Part shown: positions 36,486 through 46,352 of the stretch, one piece after another | How positions within the stretch are numbered: position 1 is the first letter of the stretch | How the letters are laid out: every line of letters begins with the position of its first letter | Notes under the pieces: generated by a model | Seen by the model: only the letters and a program-made list of their open reading frames with translations | Databases searched by the model: none | What the model was told of the DNA's origin: nothing | Position numbers and translations under genes: made by a program | Assembly: GCA_945952065.1 (NCBI GenBank) | Contig: CAMFGY010000006.1 | Coordinates: forward strand, 1-64,000 | DNA length: 64,000 bases | Reading direction: 5' to 3' | From: an uncultured Burkholderiales bacterium | GTDB lineage: Bacteria > Pseudomonadota > Gammaproteobacteria > Burkholderiales > Burkholderiaceae_C

Positions 36486-37841
36486 ATGACTCAAGTTTCA
36501 GAATGGCTCAAAGTCGAATCCCTCGACTTGGAAGCGCAGGGCGTTGCCCACAACACCGAAGGCAAAGTTGTTTTTATTGAAGGCGCTTTGCCGGGCGAAG
36601 AAGTGCAAGTGCAGGTCGGCCGCAAGAAAAGCAGCTGGGAGCAAGCGAGCGTGACCGCGGTAAGACGCGAGAGCGCGCAGCGGGTGAGCCCCGGATGCCC
36701 TCACTTTGGTTTGCACGCGGGTTCATGTGGTGGCTGCAAGATGCAGCATTTGCACGCCGCAGCCCAAGTCGCGGTCAAGCAGCGGGTGATGGAGGACAAC
36801 CTCTGGCATCTGGGCAAGGTCAAGCCCGAGATGCTTTTGCGTCCGATCGAGGGGCCGACTTGGGGCTATCGCTACCGCGCCCGTTTTTCCGTGCGCTATG
36901 TGCCCAAAAAAGCGCAGGTCTTGATTGGCTTTCATGAGCGCAAAAGCCGCTACGTGGCTGATATGCAGGTCTGCAAAGTGGTGCCACAGAAAGTCAGCGA
37001 TTTGTTGATGCCGCTGCGCGACTTGATTGCTGGCATGGCAGAGCGCGATCGCTTGCCGCAGATCGAGTTGGCCATGGGCGACTCCGTCGTTGCTTTGGTG
37101 CTGCGCAATTTGGCGCCTTTGCCGGATTCGGACAAAACCAAGCTGCGGGAGTTCGCGGCCTTGCATGGCGTGCAGTGGTGGTTGCAGCCCAAAGGGCCGG
37201 ACACGGTTCATTTGCTGGATGAGGGGGGCGAGATGCTGTCCTACAGCTTGCCCGAGTTCGGTGTGGTCATGCCCTTCAAACCCACGGACTTCACGCAGGT
37301 CAATCCGCATATCAACACCAGCTTGGTGGGGCGTGCTTTGCGTTTGCTGGATGTGAAGCCGGATGAGCGCGTGATTGACTGGTTTTGCGGTTTGGGTAAC
37401 TTCACCCTGCCGCTGGCGACGCGGGCTCGAGAGGTCTTGGGCATCGAAGGCAGTGAAGCCTTGGTGCAGCGTTCCCGTGAGAATGCACGCTTCAACGGTC
37501 TTGCTGACAAGACTGCGTTTGTGGCCCGCAATCTGTTTGAGATGACCCCGGCAGTCTTGGCTGCAGATGGGTCGGCAGACAAATGGTTGGTGGACCCGCC
37601 GCGCGATGGGGCCCATGCTTTGTCGCAAGCTTTGGCGGACTTGATTCTTGATCCCAGCCTTGCTCCGGGCTGGCAGCCGCCTAAGCGCATTGTGTATGTG
37701 AGTTGCAACCCTGCGACTTTGGCTCGCGACGCAGGCATCTTGGTCAACCAAGCGGCTTACCGATGCACTGCAGCCAGCGCAGTGAATATGTTTCCGCACA
37801 CCTCGCATGTGGAGAGCATTGCGGTCTTTGAGCGGGACTGA
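36486..37841 (+). CDS. rlmD: 23S rRNA (uracil-1939-C5)-methyltransferase
   Basis: RlmD methylates U1939 in 23S rRNA with SAM. The 451-aa protein has an N-terminal TRAM domain ([35 protein letters not shown]), the iron-sulfur cysteines in [19 protein letters not shown] plus the later MQVCKVV, the SAM motif [16 protein letters not shown], and the catalytic Cys in [12 protein letters not shown]. Ends in a bidirectional terminator shared with the YccA gene. Confidence 0.96.
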   Translation: MTQVSEWLKVESLDLEAQGVAHNTEGKVVFIEGALPGEEVQVQVGRKKSSWEQASVTAVRRESAQRVSPGCPHFGLHAGSCGGCKMQHLHAAAQVAVKQRVMEDNLWHLGKVKPEMLLRPIEGPTWGYRYRARFSVRYVPKKAQVLIGFHERKSRYVADMQVCKVVPQKVSDLLMPLRDLIAGMAERDRLPQIELAMGDSVVALVLRNLAPLPDSDKTKLREFAALHGVQWWLQPKGPDTVHLLDEGGEMLSYSLPEFGVVMPFKPTDFTQVNPHINTSLVGRALRLLDVKPDERVIDWFCGLGNFTLPLATRAREVLGIEGSEALVQRSRENARFNGLADKTAFVARNLFEMTPAVLAADGSADKWLVDPPRDGAHALSQALADLILDPSLAPGWQPPKRIVYVSCNPATLARDAGILVNQAAYRCTAASAVNMFPHTSHVESIAVFERD

Positions 37842-37867
37842 GGCAGGCTGGCGCAACGTTCGCCGAT

Positions 37868-37896
37868 AAAAAACGGGACCCGAGGGTCCCGTTTTC
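37868..37896. terminator. Bidirectional terminator between rlmD and yccA-like gene
   Basis: AAAACGGGACCC and GGGTCCCGTTTT form a 12-bp stem with a GA loop, with A run on the left and T run on the right, so it can stop transcripts from both convergent genes. Confidence 0.92.
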
Positions 37897-37950
37897 GTTG
37901 AAGCTTCAGACTGCTTGGCGGTTCTGATGAGCGGCGAAGGCTTGGGTGCT

Positions 37951-38646
37951 TTAGTCGCGCTCGCCACCGAAGATGCCCAACAGCGACAGCAGGCTCTGGA
38001 AGACGTTGTAGATGTCCAGGTAAATGGCCAGCGTGGCGCTGATGTAGTTGGTTTCACCGCCATCGATCACGCGCTTGATGTCATACAGCATGAAGGCCGA
38101 GAACACCACCATGGACAGTGTCATCAGGGTCAACATCAGCGCGGAAGACTGAATGAAAATATTGGCCAAGCCGACCACCAGCAAGATGATGGCACCAACA
38201 AACAAGAACTTGCCCATCGAGCTCAGGTCGCGTTTGATGACGGTGGCCAAAGAGGCCATAGCAAAAAACACGGCGCCGGTGCCGCCAAAAGCCAGCATGA
38301 TCAGGCTGCTGCCATTGCGGAATCCGAGGATGCCGGCCAGCAGGCGCGACAGCATCAGGCCCATGAAGAAAGTGAAACCAAGCAAGGCATAGACGCCGGT
38401 GCTGGAGTCCTTGGTTTTTTCAATCACAAACATCAGGCCGAAGGCGCCAGCGAAGAACACCATCATGCTCATGCCGGTGCCCATGGCGGCCATGATGCCG
38501 GTGCTCACACCAACCCAGGCGCCGAGCACGGTTGGCACCATCGACAAGGCGAGCAGCCAATAGGTGTTGCGCAAGACACGCTGGCGATCAGCGGCCAAGC
38601 CGCCGTTCAAGGCGCTGCCGTATTGGGTTTGCAGGGTTTCGTTCAT
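37951..38646 (-). CDS. Bax inhibitor-1/YccA family membrane protein
   Basis: A 231-aa protein with seven hydrophobic helices (NTYWLLALSMVPTVLGAWVG, MMVFFAGAFGLMFVIEK, GVYALLGFTFFMGLML, SLIMLAFGGTGAVFFAMASLA, LFVGAIILLVVGLANIF, LMTLSMVVFSAFMLYDIKR and the end). FMLYDIKRVIDGGETNYISA is the BI-1 family signature with its conserved acidic residues. In E. coli, YccA and YbhL belong to this family; YccA interacts with FtsH. The ATG at 38646 follows a near-perfect AGGAGG; an in-frame ATG upstream does not. Confidence 0.92.
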   Translation of the reverse strand: MNETLQTQYGSALNGGLAADRQRVLRNTYWLLALSMVPTVLGAWVGVSTGIMAAMGTGMSMMVFFAGAFGLMFVIEKTKDSSTGVYALLGFTFFMGLMLSRLLAGILGFRNGSSLIMLAFGGTGAVFFAMASLATVIKRDLSSMGKFLFVGAIILLVVGLANIFIQSSALMLTLMTLSMVVFSAFMLYDIKRVIDGGETNYISATLAIYLDIYNVFQSLLSLLGIFGGERD

Positions 38647-38844
38647 CGTCAATCCTCCTAACAAAGATGGGTGCGGCCTCGTCAATGGGCTGGCAGCACC
38701 TCAGGGGCGAACTGTAGCGCGAGTTCGGCTGCTGCGTTCGAGGCCCGCCGCGCTTCGTGCCACAGGCCAGCCTTTGCGGTGCAGATCGAGCGGCATCACC
38801 CCGGCTCGGATTAAAGTGCGGGCTTTCTTTAGGATTTCAATGCC

Positions 38845-39249
38845 ATGAAGCAAAAGCCATTCTTGAGTTTGGACGAAGTCAAGCGGATTGCTGCGGCCGC
38901 AGAAGCGGAAGCGCTGGCCAATCAGTGGGCGGTTTCGATTGCCATCGTGGACGACGGCGGGCATTTGTTGTGGCTGCAGCGCCTGGATGGTGCTGCGGCA
39001 ATCTCAGCCCAAATCGCGCCGGCCAAAGCCCATACCGCGGCCCTGGGGCGCCGTGAGTCCAAGGTCTACGAAGACATCATCAACCAGGGGCGCGTGTCCT
39101 TCTTGAGTGCGCCGGGTCTGAATGGCCTGCTGGAAGGGGGCGTGCCAATTCTGCAAGATGGGTTTTGTGTGGGTGCGGTGGGCGTCAGCGGAGTCAAGTC
39201 TTCAGAAGACGCGCAGATTGCACGTGCGGGCATTGCTGCGCTGGGTTGA
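38845..39249 (+). CDS. GlcG/HbpS family protein
   Basis: A 134-aa single-domain protein: FLSLDEVKRIAAAAEAEA, VSIAIVDDGGHLLWLQRLD, SAQIAPAKAHTAAL and LEGGVPILQDGFCVGAVGVSG, the signature of the GlcG/HbpS (PduO C-terminal-like, heme-degrading) fold. Members bind heme or cobalamin-type ligands; the role here is unknown. Stands alone between yccA and carA. Confidence 0.88.
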   Translation: MKQKPFLSLDEVKRIAAAAEAEALANQWAVSIAIVDDGGHLLWLQRLDGAAAISAQIAPAKAHTAALGRRESKVYEDIINQGRVSFLSAPGLNGLLEGGVPILQDGFCVGAVGVSGVKSSEDAQIARAGIAALG

Positions 39250-39356
39250 AACATTGCAGCCATGGCGCTGAGCGCTCATTTGGCGATGGGCATGCCCTGA
39301 CGGGAAGTTTCGGCTGACATCAAGTTGTCAAATAAATGCGAGAAGTGGCCTCAGTG

Positions 39357-39377
39357 ATAACCCTGCTCGGTTATACT
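39357..39377 (+). promoter_or_regulatory. Probable carAB promoter -10 with overlapping inverted repeat
   Basis: TATACT at 39372-39377 is a good -10. No good -35 is seen at 17 bp. The inverted repeat ATAACC-N6-GGTTAT (39357-39362 and 39369-39374) overlaps the -10 and may be an operator. Confidence 0.4.
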
Positions 39378-39448
39378 TAGCAGGTTTATCCGCTACCCAA
39401 CGCCCCCAGCGAAACTCAAACCAGTTTCCCCCATCCGGACTCAGGCAT

Positions 39449-39472
39449 CCTGGCTTCTCCCCGCCAGGTTTT
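39449..39472 (+). terminator. Attenuator-like hairpin in carAB leader
   Basis: CCTGGC and GCCAGG pair around TTCTCCCC and are followed by four T. It lies in the probable carA leader, 37 bases before the GTG start. The stem is short, so it could be a weak terminator or regulatory hairpin. Confidence 0.35.
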
Positions 39473-39508
39473 GCAGCAGAGCTGGGCGCGCACACATTGG
39501 AGTTTCCC

Positions 39509-40669
39509 GTGCTGCCCGATCTGCTCAATTCCCCCAAAGCGATTCTTGCCCTGGCAGACGGCACGGTCTTCAAAGGCTCCTCCATCGGTGCTGCTGGCCA
39601 CACGGTCGGCGAAGTGGTGTTCAACACCGCGCTCACCGGTTACCAAGAAATCCTCACCGACCCCAGCTACTGCCGTCAGATCGTGACCCTCACGTATCCG
39701 CACATTGGCAACTATGGTGTCAACGAGGAGGACGTCGAGGCGCAGAAGATTCATGCCGCAGGTCTGATCATCAAGGAGTTGCCCATCCTTGATTCCAACT
39801 TTCGCAAGACGCGCAGTCTGGCGCAGTATCTGAAGGACGAAGGGACGGTGGCGATTGCCGACATCGATACCCGTCGCCTGACGCGAGTGCTGCGCACCAC
39901 GGGCGCTCAAAACGGTTGCATCATGGCCTTGCCTCAAGGGCAAGCCATCACCGATGACTTGATCGCTGAGGCCGTGGCCAAGGCTCAGGCCGCGCCCAGC
40001 ATGGCGGGCTTGGATTTGGCCAAGGTGGTCAGCACCACGGAGCGCCACAGTTGGACCGAGACTGAGTGGGCTTTGGGCAAGGGTTATGGCAAGCAAACCC
40101 AACCACGTTTCCATGTGGTGGCTTACGACTTTGGCGTCAAGAGCAATATCTTGCGCATGCTGGCCTCGCGGGGTTGCAAGATCACAGTGGTGCCTGCGCA
40201 AACGCCTGCTTCTGCCGTGTTTGACTTGGAACCGGACGGCGTCTTCCTCTCCAACGGCCCCGGTGACCCGCAACCCTGTGACTACGCCATTGCCGCTGCC
40301 GCGACGCTGATTGAGGCCGGCATCCCCACTTTTGGTATTTGCCTGGGGCATCAGATCATGGCCCTCGCTTCGGGAGCCAAGACCTTCAAGATGAAGTTCG
40401 GTCACCACGGCGCCAATCACCCGGTCAAGGATCACGACAACCAGCGCGTCAGCATCACCAGCCAGAACCATGGCTTCGCTGTAGAGCCTGGTAGCTTGCC
40501 TGCAAATCTGCGCGTGACGCACACCAGCCTGTTTGACGGCACGATCCAAGGTCTGGCCCGCACCGACAAGCCCGCTTTTTGCTTCCAGGGCCACCCCGAA
40601 GCAAGCCCCGGTCCTCACGATATCGCTTACCTGTTTGACCGCTTCATCGGTCTGATGGCCAAGTCCTGA
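39509..40669 (+). CDS. carA: Carbamoyl-phosphate synthase, small (glutaminase) subunit
   Basis: Supplies ammonia from glutamine for carbamoyl phosphate, a precursor of arginine and pyrimidines. In the 386-aa protein the N domain has [20 protein letters not shown], and the class I amidotransferase has Cys278 in FGICLGHQI and the His/Glu pair in [14 protein letters not shown] chose GTG at 39509 because GGAG lies six bases before it; that GGAG is inside the alternative TTG start at 39497. carB follows after 23 bases. Confidence 0.96.
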   Translation: MLPDLLNSPKAILALADGTVFKGSSIGAAGHTVGEVVFNTALTGYQEILTDPSYCRQIVTLTYPHIGNYGVNEEDVEAQKIHAAGLIIKELPILDSNFRKTRSLAQYLKDEGTVAIADIDTRRLTRVLRTTGAQNGCIMALPQGQAITDDLIAEAVAKAQAAPSMAGLDLAKVVSTTERHSWTETEWALGKGYGKQTQPRFHVVAYDFGVKSNILRMLASRGCKITVVPAQTPASAVFDLEPDGVFLSNGPGDPQPCDYAIAAAATLIEAGIPTFGICLGHQIMALASGAKTFKMKFGHHGANHPVKDHDNQRVSITSQNHGFAVEPGSLPANLRVTHTSLFDGTIQGLARTDKPAFCFQGHPEASPGPHDIAYLFDRFIGLMAKS

Positions 40670-40692
40670 TCAAGGCCTGATGGAGTAAAGAC

Positions 40693-43600
40693 ATGCCAAA
40701 ACGTTCTGACATTCAAAGCATTCTGATCATTGGGGCCGGCCCCATCATCATCGGCCAAGCTTGCGAGTTCGATTATTCGGGCGCGCAGGCCTGCAAGGCG
40801 CTGCGCGAAGAGGGCTACAAAGTCATCTTGGTGAACAGCAATCCGGCCACCATCATGACGGACCCGGACACCGCCGACGTCACCTATATCGAACCCATCA
40901 CTTGGCAAGTGGTCGAGAAGATCATTGCCAAGGAGCGGCCGGATGCGGTGCTGCCAACAATGGGTGGGCAGACGGCCTTGAACTGCGCCCTGGATCTGCA
41001 CAAACATGGTGTGCTGGCCAAGTACAACGTCGAAATGATCGGCGCCAACGAGAAGGCGATCGACAAGGCCGAAGACCGTTTGAAGTTCAAGGATGCGATG
41101 ACCAAGATTGGTCTCGATTCCGCCAAGTCCGGCATCGCGCATTCGATGGAAGAAGCGCTGGCCGTGCAAAAGCGCATCAAGGACGAGATCGGCGGCACGG
41201 GCTTCCCCATGGTCATCCGCCCCAGCTTCACCCTGGGGGGCACAGGCGGCGGCATTGCCTACAACCCGCAAGAATTTGAAGAGATCTGCAAGCGCGGCCT
41301 GGACTTGTCGCCGACCAATGAGTTGCTGATCGAAGAATCGCTGATCGGGTGGAAAGAGTACGAGATGGAAGTGGTGCGTGACAGCCGCGACAACTGCATC
41401 ATCGTCTGCTCCATCGAGAACTTGGACCCGATGGGTGTGCACACCGGTGACTCCATCACTGTGGCTCCGGCTCAGACCCTGACCGACAAAGAGTACCAAC
41501 TGCTGCGCAATGCTTCGATTGCGATCTTGCGCGAGATTGGTGTGGACACCGGGGGGTCGAACGTGCAGTTCTCCATCAACCCACGCGATGGTCGCATGGT
41601 GGTGATCGAGATGAACCCGCGTGTGTCGCGCTCCTCGGCTCTGGCTTCAAAGGCCACGGGTTTTCCGATCGCCAAGATCGCGGCCAAGCTGGCGGTGGGT
41701 TACACCCTGGACGAGCTGCGCAACGACATCACCGGCGGTGCCACGCCGGCCTCGTTTGAGCCCAGCATCGATTACGTCGTCACCAAGATTCCCCGCTTTG
41801 CCTTCGAGAAGTTCCCGATGGCGGATTCACGTTTGACCACGCAGATGAAGTCGGTGGGCGAGGTGATGGCCATGGGTCGCAGCTTCCAAGAGAGCTTCCA
41901 AAAGGCCTTGCGCGGCTTGGAGACTGGCATTGATGGCCTGAGCGAGCGTTCGGACGACCGCGAAGAAATCATCCAAGAAATTGGTGAGCCCGGCCCGGAG
42001 CGCGTGCTTTATGTGGCCGATGCGTTCCGCATTGGCATGAGCTTGGCCGAGGTGTACGAAGAAACGGCCATCGATCCCTGGTTCCTGGCCCAGATCGAGC
42101 AACTGGTCAAGATCGAATTGTCGTTGGCGGGCCGAACCCTGGCTTCCTTGAGTGCTGATGAATTGCGCCTGTTGAAGAAGAAGGGGTTCTCGGACAAGCG
42201 TCTGGGCAAGCTGTTGAACTCTAACCAGCATGATGTGCGGCGTGCGCGCCATGATCTGGGTGTTCGCCCGGTCTACAAGCGCGTCGATACCTGCGCGGCC
42301 GAGTTTGAAACCCAAACCGCTTACATGTACTCGACCTATGAGGAAGAGTGCGAAGCCGCACCCAGCGATAAAAAGAAGATCATGGTCTTGGGCGGCGGTC
42401 CGAACCGGATCGGTCAGGGGATCGAGTTCGACTATTGCTGCGTTCATGCGGCCCTTGCGATGCGCGAAGACGGCTATGAAACCATCATGGTCAACTGCAA
42501 CCCTGAAACCGTTTCGACCGACTACGACACCTCGGATCGCTTGTACTTCGAGCCGGTCACCTTGGAAGACGTGCTGGAAATCGTCGACAAGGAAAAGCCG
42601 GTCGGCGTGATCGTCCAGTACGGTGGCCAGACGCCGCTGAAATTGGCGCTGGACCTGGAGGCCAATGGCGTGCCCATCATCGGCACCACGCCCGAGAGCA
42701 TCGACATTGCCGAAGACCGCGAGCGCTTCCAAAAGTTGCTGCACGACCTGGGTCTCAAGCAGCCGCCGAATCGCACGGCCCGAACTGAAGAAGCGGCGCT
42801 GGAGTTGGCGCGTGAGATCGGGTACCCCTTGGTGGTGCGCCCAAGCTATGTGTTGGGCGGCCGCGCCATGGAAATCGTACATGGCGACAAAGACCTGGAG
42901 CGCTATATGCGCGAAGCCGTGCGCGTCTCCGACAAGTCGCCGGTGCTGTTGGATCGCTTCTTGGAAGATGCGCTGGAAGTCGACGTCGATTGCATCAGTG
43001 ATGGCGTCGATGTGATGATCGGCGGCATCATGGAGCACGTGGAGGCGGCCGGTATCCATTCCGGGGACTCGGCCTGTTCCTTGCCGCCTTACACCTTGTC
43101 TGCGGCCTTGCAGGAAGAGTTGCGCAAGCAAACTGCAGCGATGGCACGTGGCCTGAATGTGGTGGGCCTGATGAACGTTCAGTTTGCCATCCAAGGCAAT
43201 GTGACCGGTGGCGTTGATGGAGCCACTGTTTATGTGCTGGAGGTGAATCCGCGCGCTTCGCGTACCGTGCCTTTTGTGTCCAAGGCCACGGGCCAACAAT
43301 TGGCCAAGATCGCAGCGCGCTGCATGGCCGGCCAAAAGCTGAAGGACCAGAAGGATCGCAAGGGCCGTGCGCCAAGCGAGGTGATTCCGCCTTACTTCAG
43401 TGTCAAAGAGGCGGTCTTCCCCTTCAACAAATTCCCCGGCGTGGATCCGATTCTGAGCCCGGAAATGCGTTCGACCGGTGAAGTCATGGGTGCCGCCAAA
43501 ACCTTTGGCGAGGCCATGCTGAAGAGCCAGTTGGGCGCGGGTTCGCGTCTGCCGCGTCAGGGCAATATCCTGATCACCGTCAAAAACGGCGATAAGGCTC

Positions 43601-43959
43601 GCGCCGTGGCTGTGGCCAAGGACTTGCATGCCTTGGGCTTTGGCGTGGTGGCCACCAAGGGGACCGCAGCTGCCATTGCTGAAGTCGGTGTGCCGGTACG
43701 CGTGGTCAACAAGGTCAAGGACGGTCGTCCGCACATTGTTGACATGATCAAGGGCGGCGAAATCCAGTTGGTGTTCACCACCGTGGATGAAACCCGTACC
43801 GCAATTGCAGACAGCCGCCATATTCGTCAAGCGGCCCTGGCGGCCCGAGTGACCTACTACACCACCATGGCCGGTTGTGAAGCCGCTGTGGAAGGAATGA
43901 AGCATCAGAACGGCTTGCTGGTGCAATCCCTGCAAGAACTGCACGCCGAACTGCACTAA
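40693..43959 (+). CDS. carB: Carbamoyl-phosphate synthase, large subunit
   Basis: The 1088-aa synthetase has the two homologous ATP-grasp halves: first half [50 protein letters not shown]; second half [54 protein letters not shown]-like allosteric domain at the C terminus (about 940-1088) starts at [12 protein letters not shown] and ends [15 protein letters not shown]. Full length, no oddities. In an operon with carA. Confidence 0.98.
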   Translation: MPKRSDIQSILIIGAGPIIIGQACEFDYSGAQACKALREEGYKVILVNSNPATIMTDPDTADVTYIEPITWQVVEKIIAKERPDAVLPTMGGQTALNCALDLHKHGVLAKYNVEMIGANEKAIDKAEDRLKFKDAMTKIGLDSAKSGIAHSMEEALAVQKRIKDEIGGTGFPMVIRPSFTLGGTGGGIAYNPQEFEEICKRGLDLSPTNELLIEESLIGWKEYEMEVVRDSRDNCIIVCSIENLDPMGVHTGDSITVAPAQTLTDKEYQLLRNASIAILREIGVDTGGSNVQFSINPRDGRMVVIEMNPRVSRSSALASKATGFPIAKIAAKLAVGYTLDELRNDITGGATPASFEPSIDYVVTKIPRFAFEKFPMADSRLTTQMKSVGEVMAMGRSFQESFQKALRGLETGIDGLSERSDDREEIIQEIGEPGPERVLYVADAFRIGMSLAEVYEETAIDPWFLAQIEQLVKIELSLAGRTLASLSADELRLLKKKGFSDKRLGKLLNSNQHDVRRARHDLGVRPVYKRVDTCAAEFETQTAYMYSTYEEECEAAPSDKKKIMVLGGGPNRIGQGIEFDYCCVHAALAMREDGYETIMVNCNPETVSTDYDTSDRLYFEPVTLEDVLEIVDKEKPVGVIVQYGGQTPLKLALDLEANGVPIIGTTPESIDIAEDRERFQKLLHDLGLKQPPNRTARTEEAALELAREIGYPLVVRPSYVLGGRAMEIVHGDKDLERYMREAVRVSDKSPVLLDRFLEDALEVDVDCISDGVDVMIGGIMEHVEAAGIHSGDSACSLPPYTLSAALQEELRKQTAAMARGLNVVGLMNVQFAIQGNVTGGVDGATVYVLEVNPRASRTVPFVSKATGQQLAKIAARCMAGQKLKDQKDRKGRAPSEVIPPYFSVKEAVFPFNKFPGVDPILSPEMRSTGEVMGAAKTFGEAMLKSQLGAGSRLPRQGNILITVKNGDKARAVAVAKDLHALGFGVVATKGTAAAIAEVGVPVRVVNKVKDGRPHIVDMIKGGEIQLVFTTVDETRTAIADSRHIRQAALAARVTYYTTMAGCEAAVEGMKHQNGLLVQSLQELHAELH

Positions 43960-43976
43960 ACTCCCGCTTCAAGAAT

Positions 43977-44024
43977 TCCGCCGCCGCGCCTCGGTTTGCT
44001 CCGGGCCGCAGCGGCGGATTCATT
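43977..44024 (+). terminator. Possible hairpin between carB and greA
   Basis: TCCGCCGC (43977-43984) can pair with GCGGCGGA (44011-44018), with a 26-base GC-rich loop, followed by TTCATTTT. A weak or partial terminator at best. Confidence 0.35.
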
Positions 44025-44052
44025 TTGTCTTTGAAGGTTTACAAAACAAATC

Positions 44053-44529
44053 ATGGCCACGATTCCATTGACCAAGCGCGGTGCTGAAAAGCTCAAAGAA
44101 GAACTGCATCGCCTCAAAAGCGTCGAGCGGCATGCAGTGATCAATGCGATTGCAGAGGCGCGCGCGCAAGGTGATTTGTCCGAAAACGCTGAGTACGAGG
44201 CGGCCAAGGACAAGCAGGGCTTCATTGAAGGTCGGATCCTGGAGATCGAAGGCAAGCTGGCGGCCGCTCAGGTGATCGACCCCGCTGAAGTTGATGCCGG
44301 TGGGCGCATTGTGTTTGGCACCACAGTGGATTTGGAAGAAGAGTCCAGCGGTGCTGAGGTGACCTACCAAATCGTCGGCGATGACGAAGCGGATCTGAAA
44401 CTGGGATTGATTTCCATCAGCTCGCCCATTGCGCGCGCCTTGATTGGCAAAGAGGCCGGTGATGTGGCCGAGGTGCAAGCGCCGGGTGGTGTGAAGCGCT
44501 ACGAAGTGGTCGAAGTGCGTTACGTTTAA
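44053..44529 (+). CDS. greA: Transcription elongation factor GreA
   Basis: GreA rescues backtracked RNA polymerase by stimulating transcript cleavage. The 158-aa protein has the N-terminal coiled coil ([40 protein letters not shown], with the acidic tip residues DLSENAEYE) and the C-terminal FKBP-like domain ([21 protein letters not shown]). Normal length. Confidence 0.97.
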   Translation: MATIPLTKRGAEKLKEELHRLKSVERHAVINAIAEARAQGDLSENAEYEAAKDKQGFIEGRILEIEGKLAAAQVIDPAEVDAGGRIVFGTTVDLEEESSGAEVTYQIVGDDEADLKLGLISISSPIARALIGKEAGDVAEVQAPGGVKRYEVVEVRYV

Positions 44530-44556
44530 ACCAAACGGACTGCACAAGCCTTCGGC

Positions 44557-45000
44557 ATGTTGATTCGGTTCAGAACCTTGCTGGCCGCCCTTTGGGGCGG
44601 CCTTTTGCTGTCAGTGGCCTGGGTGGCTGCGCCCTCGGCTTTTGCGGTCCTTGAGCGCGCTCAGGCTGGTTTGTTGGTGGCGCGCTTGTTTTCTCTGGAG
44701 GCGCAGCTGTCGTTGGCGGCTGGCCTGCTCTTGATGTTGATGGCGCGGCGTTTGGCGCGTGAACAGGGCTTGCCCGCCCTCTCATCGGAATTTTTGCTGC
44801 CCGCGGGCGCGGTGTTTTGCACCGTGGCTGGCTATTACGCTTTACAGCCCATGTTGGCGGCAGCCAAGAGCGGGCAGGGGCCTTGGAGCTTTGGCGCCCT
44901 GCATGGCGTTTCTTTGGCCTTTTACGGGGTCAAGCTTTTGCTGGTGCTGGCCCTGGCTTGGCGCAGCACGGCAGCAAAAGCCAGTCATTCAGATCACTGA
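44557..45000 (+). CDS. DUF4149 family membrane protein
   Basis: A 147-aa protein with about four membrane helices (FRTLLAALWGGLLLSVAWVAAPSAF, AQLSLAAGLLLMLMARRLA, AGAVFCTVAGYYALQPML, FGALHGVSLAFYGVKLLLVLALAWR). The WVAAPSAF and FGALHGVS segments are typical of DUF4149 proteins, which usually sit next to greA or yhbY in Betaproteobacteria. Function unknown. Its 3' end overlaps the convergent yhbY-like gene by seven bases. Confidence 0.82.
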   Translation: MLIRFRTLLAALWGGLLLSVAWVAAPSAFAVLERAQAGLLVARLFSLEAQLSLAAGLLLMLMARRLAREQGLPALSSEFLLPAGAVFCTVAGYYALQPMLAAAKSGQGPWSFGALHGVSLAFYGVKLLLVLALAWRSTAAKASHSDH

Positions 45001-45470
45001 TCCTGAGCGATCTTTTTAACGCTGGTCAGGCGGCGCTTGGCGCGTTTGATCTCGCCGCCTTGGGCGACACGCTCGTTGCCCAGCACGCGAAGCTTCTTCA
45101 CCTGAGGGCGATGGTTGCCGCTCTTGGAAAACTTGACGATCTTCACCACACGCGGGCCAGCTTTACCGTCTTCGCGTTCGGCTTCGATTTTTTCCGGCAT
45201 GGGGCGCCAAATGATCAACAGCTTGCCGATGTGCTGAATCGGCGCGGCATTCAGTTCGCCGCACAAAGAAGCAAAGATGCTCTCTCGGTTGGCGCGGTCA
45301 TCTGAGAAGATGCGCACCTTGATCAGCCCGTGGGCATTCAAAGCGGCGTCGGTCTCTTTGACGACGGCAGGGGTGAGTCCATCCGCGCCAATCATCACGA
45401 CAGGGTCAAGATGATGAGCTTCGGAACGTTTTTCCTTGCGCTGGGCAGGGGTCAATTGAATCGCAGGCAT
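44994..45470 (-). CDS. yhbY: YhbY family CRM-domain RNA-binding protein
   Basis: The 158-aa protein has a CRM domain ([58 protein letters not shown]). YhbY binds pre-50S ribosomes. The last ~60 residues are a Lys/Arg-rich tail ([20 protein letters not shown]) not present in the 97-aa E. coli protein. It is divergent from rlmE with only 20 bases between the two starts. Confidence 0.9.
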   Translation of the reverse strand: MPAIQLTPAQRKEKRSEAHHLDPVVMIGADGLTPAVVKETDAALNAHGLIKVRIFSDDRANRESIFASLCGELNAAPIQHIGKLLIIWRPMPEKIEAEREDGKAGPRVVKIVKFSKSGNHRPQVKKLRVLGNERVAQGGEIKRAKRRLTSVKKIAQDQ

Positions 45471-45490
45471 ACGCGTATTATCCGTGCAAC

Positions 45491-46177
45491 ATGAAGTTCA
45501 CAACAAAAAGCAAGAAACTTAATAAGGCGTGGTTGCATGATCACATCAACGACCCTTACGTCAAACTCGCCCAGCGCGAAGGCTATCGTGCTCGCGCAGC
45601 ATACAAATTGAAGGAAATCGACGAAGAGCTCAAGCTGATTCGCCCCGGACAAGTGGTGGTGGATTTGGGGGCAGCGCCCGGCGCCTGGAGTCAGTACTTG
45701 CGGCGTTGCTTTGCGCCTAAGGAAGCCGGAGTTGGCGGTGCCGCTGTCGGTGCACTCAATGGCACCATCATCTCTCTGGACTTGCTGCCTTTTGAGCCGA
45801 TTGAAGGGGTGCATTTCATCCAGGGGGACTTTCAAGAAGAAGCCGTGCTGACGCAGCTCGAGCAGGCGCTGGCCGGGCGGCCGGTCGATGTGGTGGTCTC
45901 GGATATGGCGCCGAATCTGTCTGGCATTGAAGGCGTGGATGCCGCCCGAATCGCTGGTCTGATTGAGTTGGCCATCGACTTTTCGGTTCAACACTTGAAG
46001 CCGGATGGGGCTTTGGTGGCCAAAGTCTTTCACGGCAGTGGCTACAGCCAATTGGTGGAGCTGTTCAAGGCCACCTTCAAAAAGGTCAAGGCCATCAAGC
46101 CCAAAGCGTCTCGCGACCGCTCCTCGGAAACATTTTTGGTGGGCATTGGCCTGAAGTCTCCCGTCAAGTCGCGGTGA
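45491..46177 (+). CDS. rlmE: 23S rRNA (uridine-2552-2'-O)-methyltransferase
   Basis: RlmE/FtsJ methylates U2552 in 23S rRNA. The 228-aa protein has the K-D-K-E type active site ([34 protein letters not shown], the K of the last and the Glu in RSSETFLVG) and the SAM motif [16 protein letters not shown] stretch [14 protein letters not shown] is inserted between beta strands compared with E. coli. Followed by ftsH, as in E. coli. Confidence 0.95.
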   Translation: MKFTTKSKKLNKAWLHDHINDPYVKLAQREGYRARAAYKLKEIDEELKLIRPGQVVVDLGAAPGAWSQYLRRCFAPKEAGVGGAAVGALNGTIISLDLLPFEPIEGVHFIQGDFQEEAVLTQLEQALAGRPVDVVVSDMAPNLSGIEGVDAARIAGLIELAIDFSVQHLKPDGALVAKVFHGSGYSQLVELFKATFKKVKAIKPKASRDRSSETFLVGIGLKSPVKSR

Positions 46178-46269
46178 GTTGCGCTCGGAAATATGCGCTT
46201 GGGCGGCGAAGCCGGTAATGTCTGGCAATGTCCGCGGGATCCTGGGGCTTTACAAAAGCAGTTGCCCCT

Positions 46270-46297
46270 CTTGACTGCAATAGAATCAACCCCATAT
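46270..46297 (+). promoter_or_regulatory. Sigma-32 (heat-shock) type promoter of ftsH
   Basis: CTTGACT at 46270-46276 and CCCCATAT at 46290-46297 with a 13-base spacer match the RpoH consensus CTTGAAA-N13/14-CCCCATNT closely. It lies about 55 bases before the ftsH start. ftsH is a known RpoH-regulated gene. Confidence 0.7.
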
Positions 46298-46352
46298 GCC
46301 GTGCACAGGACCGCCATTGGTGCGGTCGGGCGAATTGAATGAAGGAGTCGCG

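Noticed and set aside
41827-43956. 709-codon minus-strand open frame under carB
   Set aside because: It is the mirror of the carB codon pattern, with no recognisable domain and His/Gln-rich composition.
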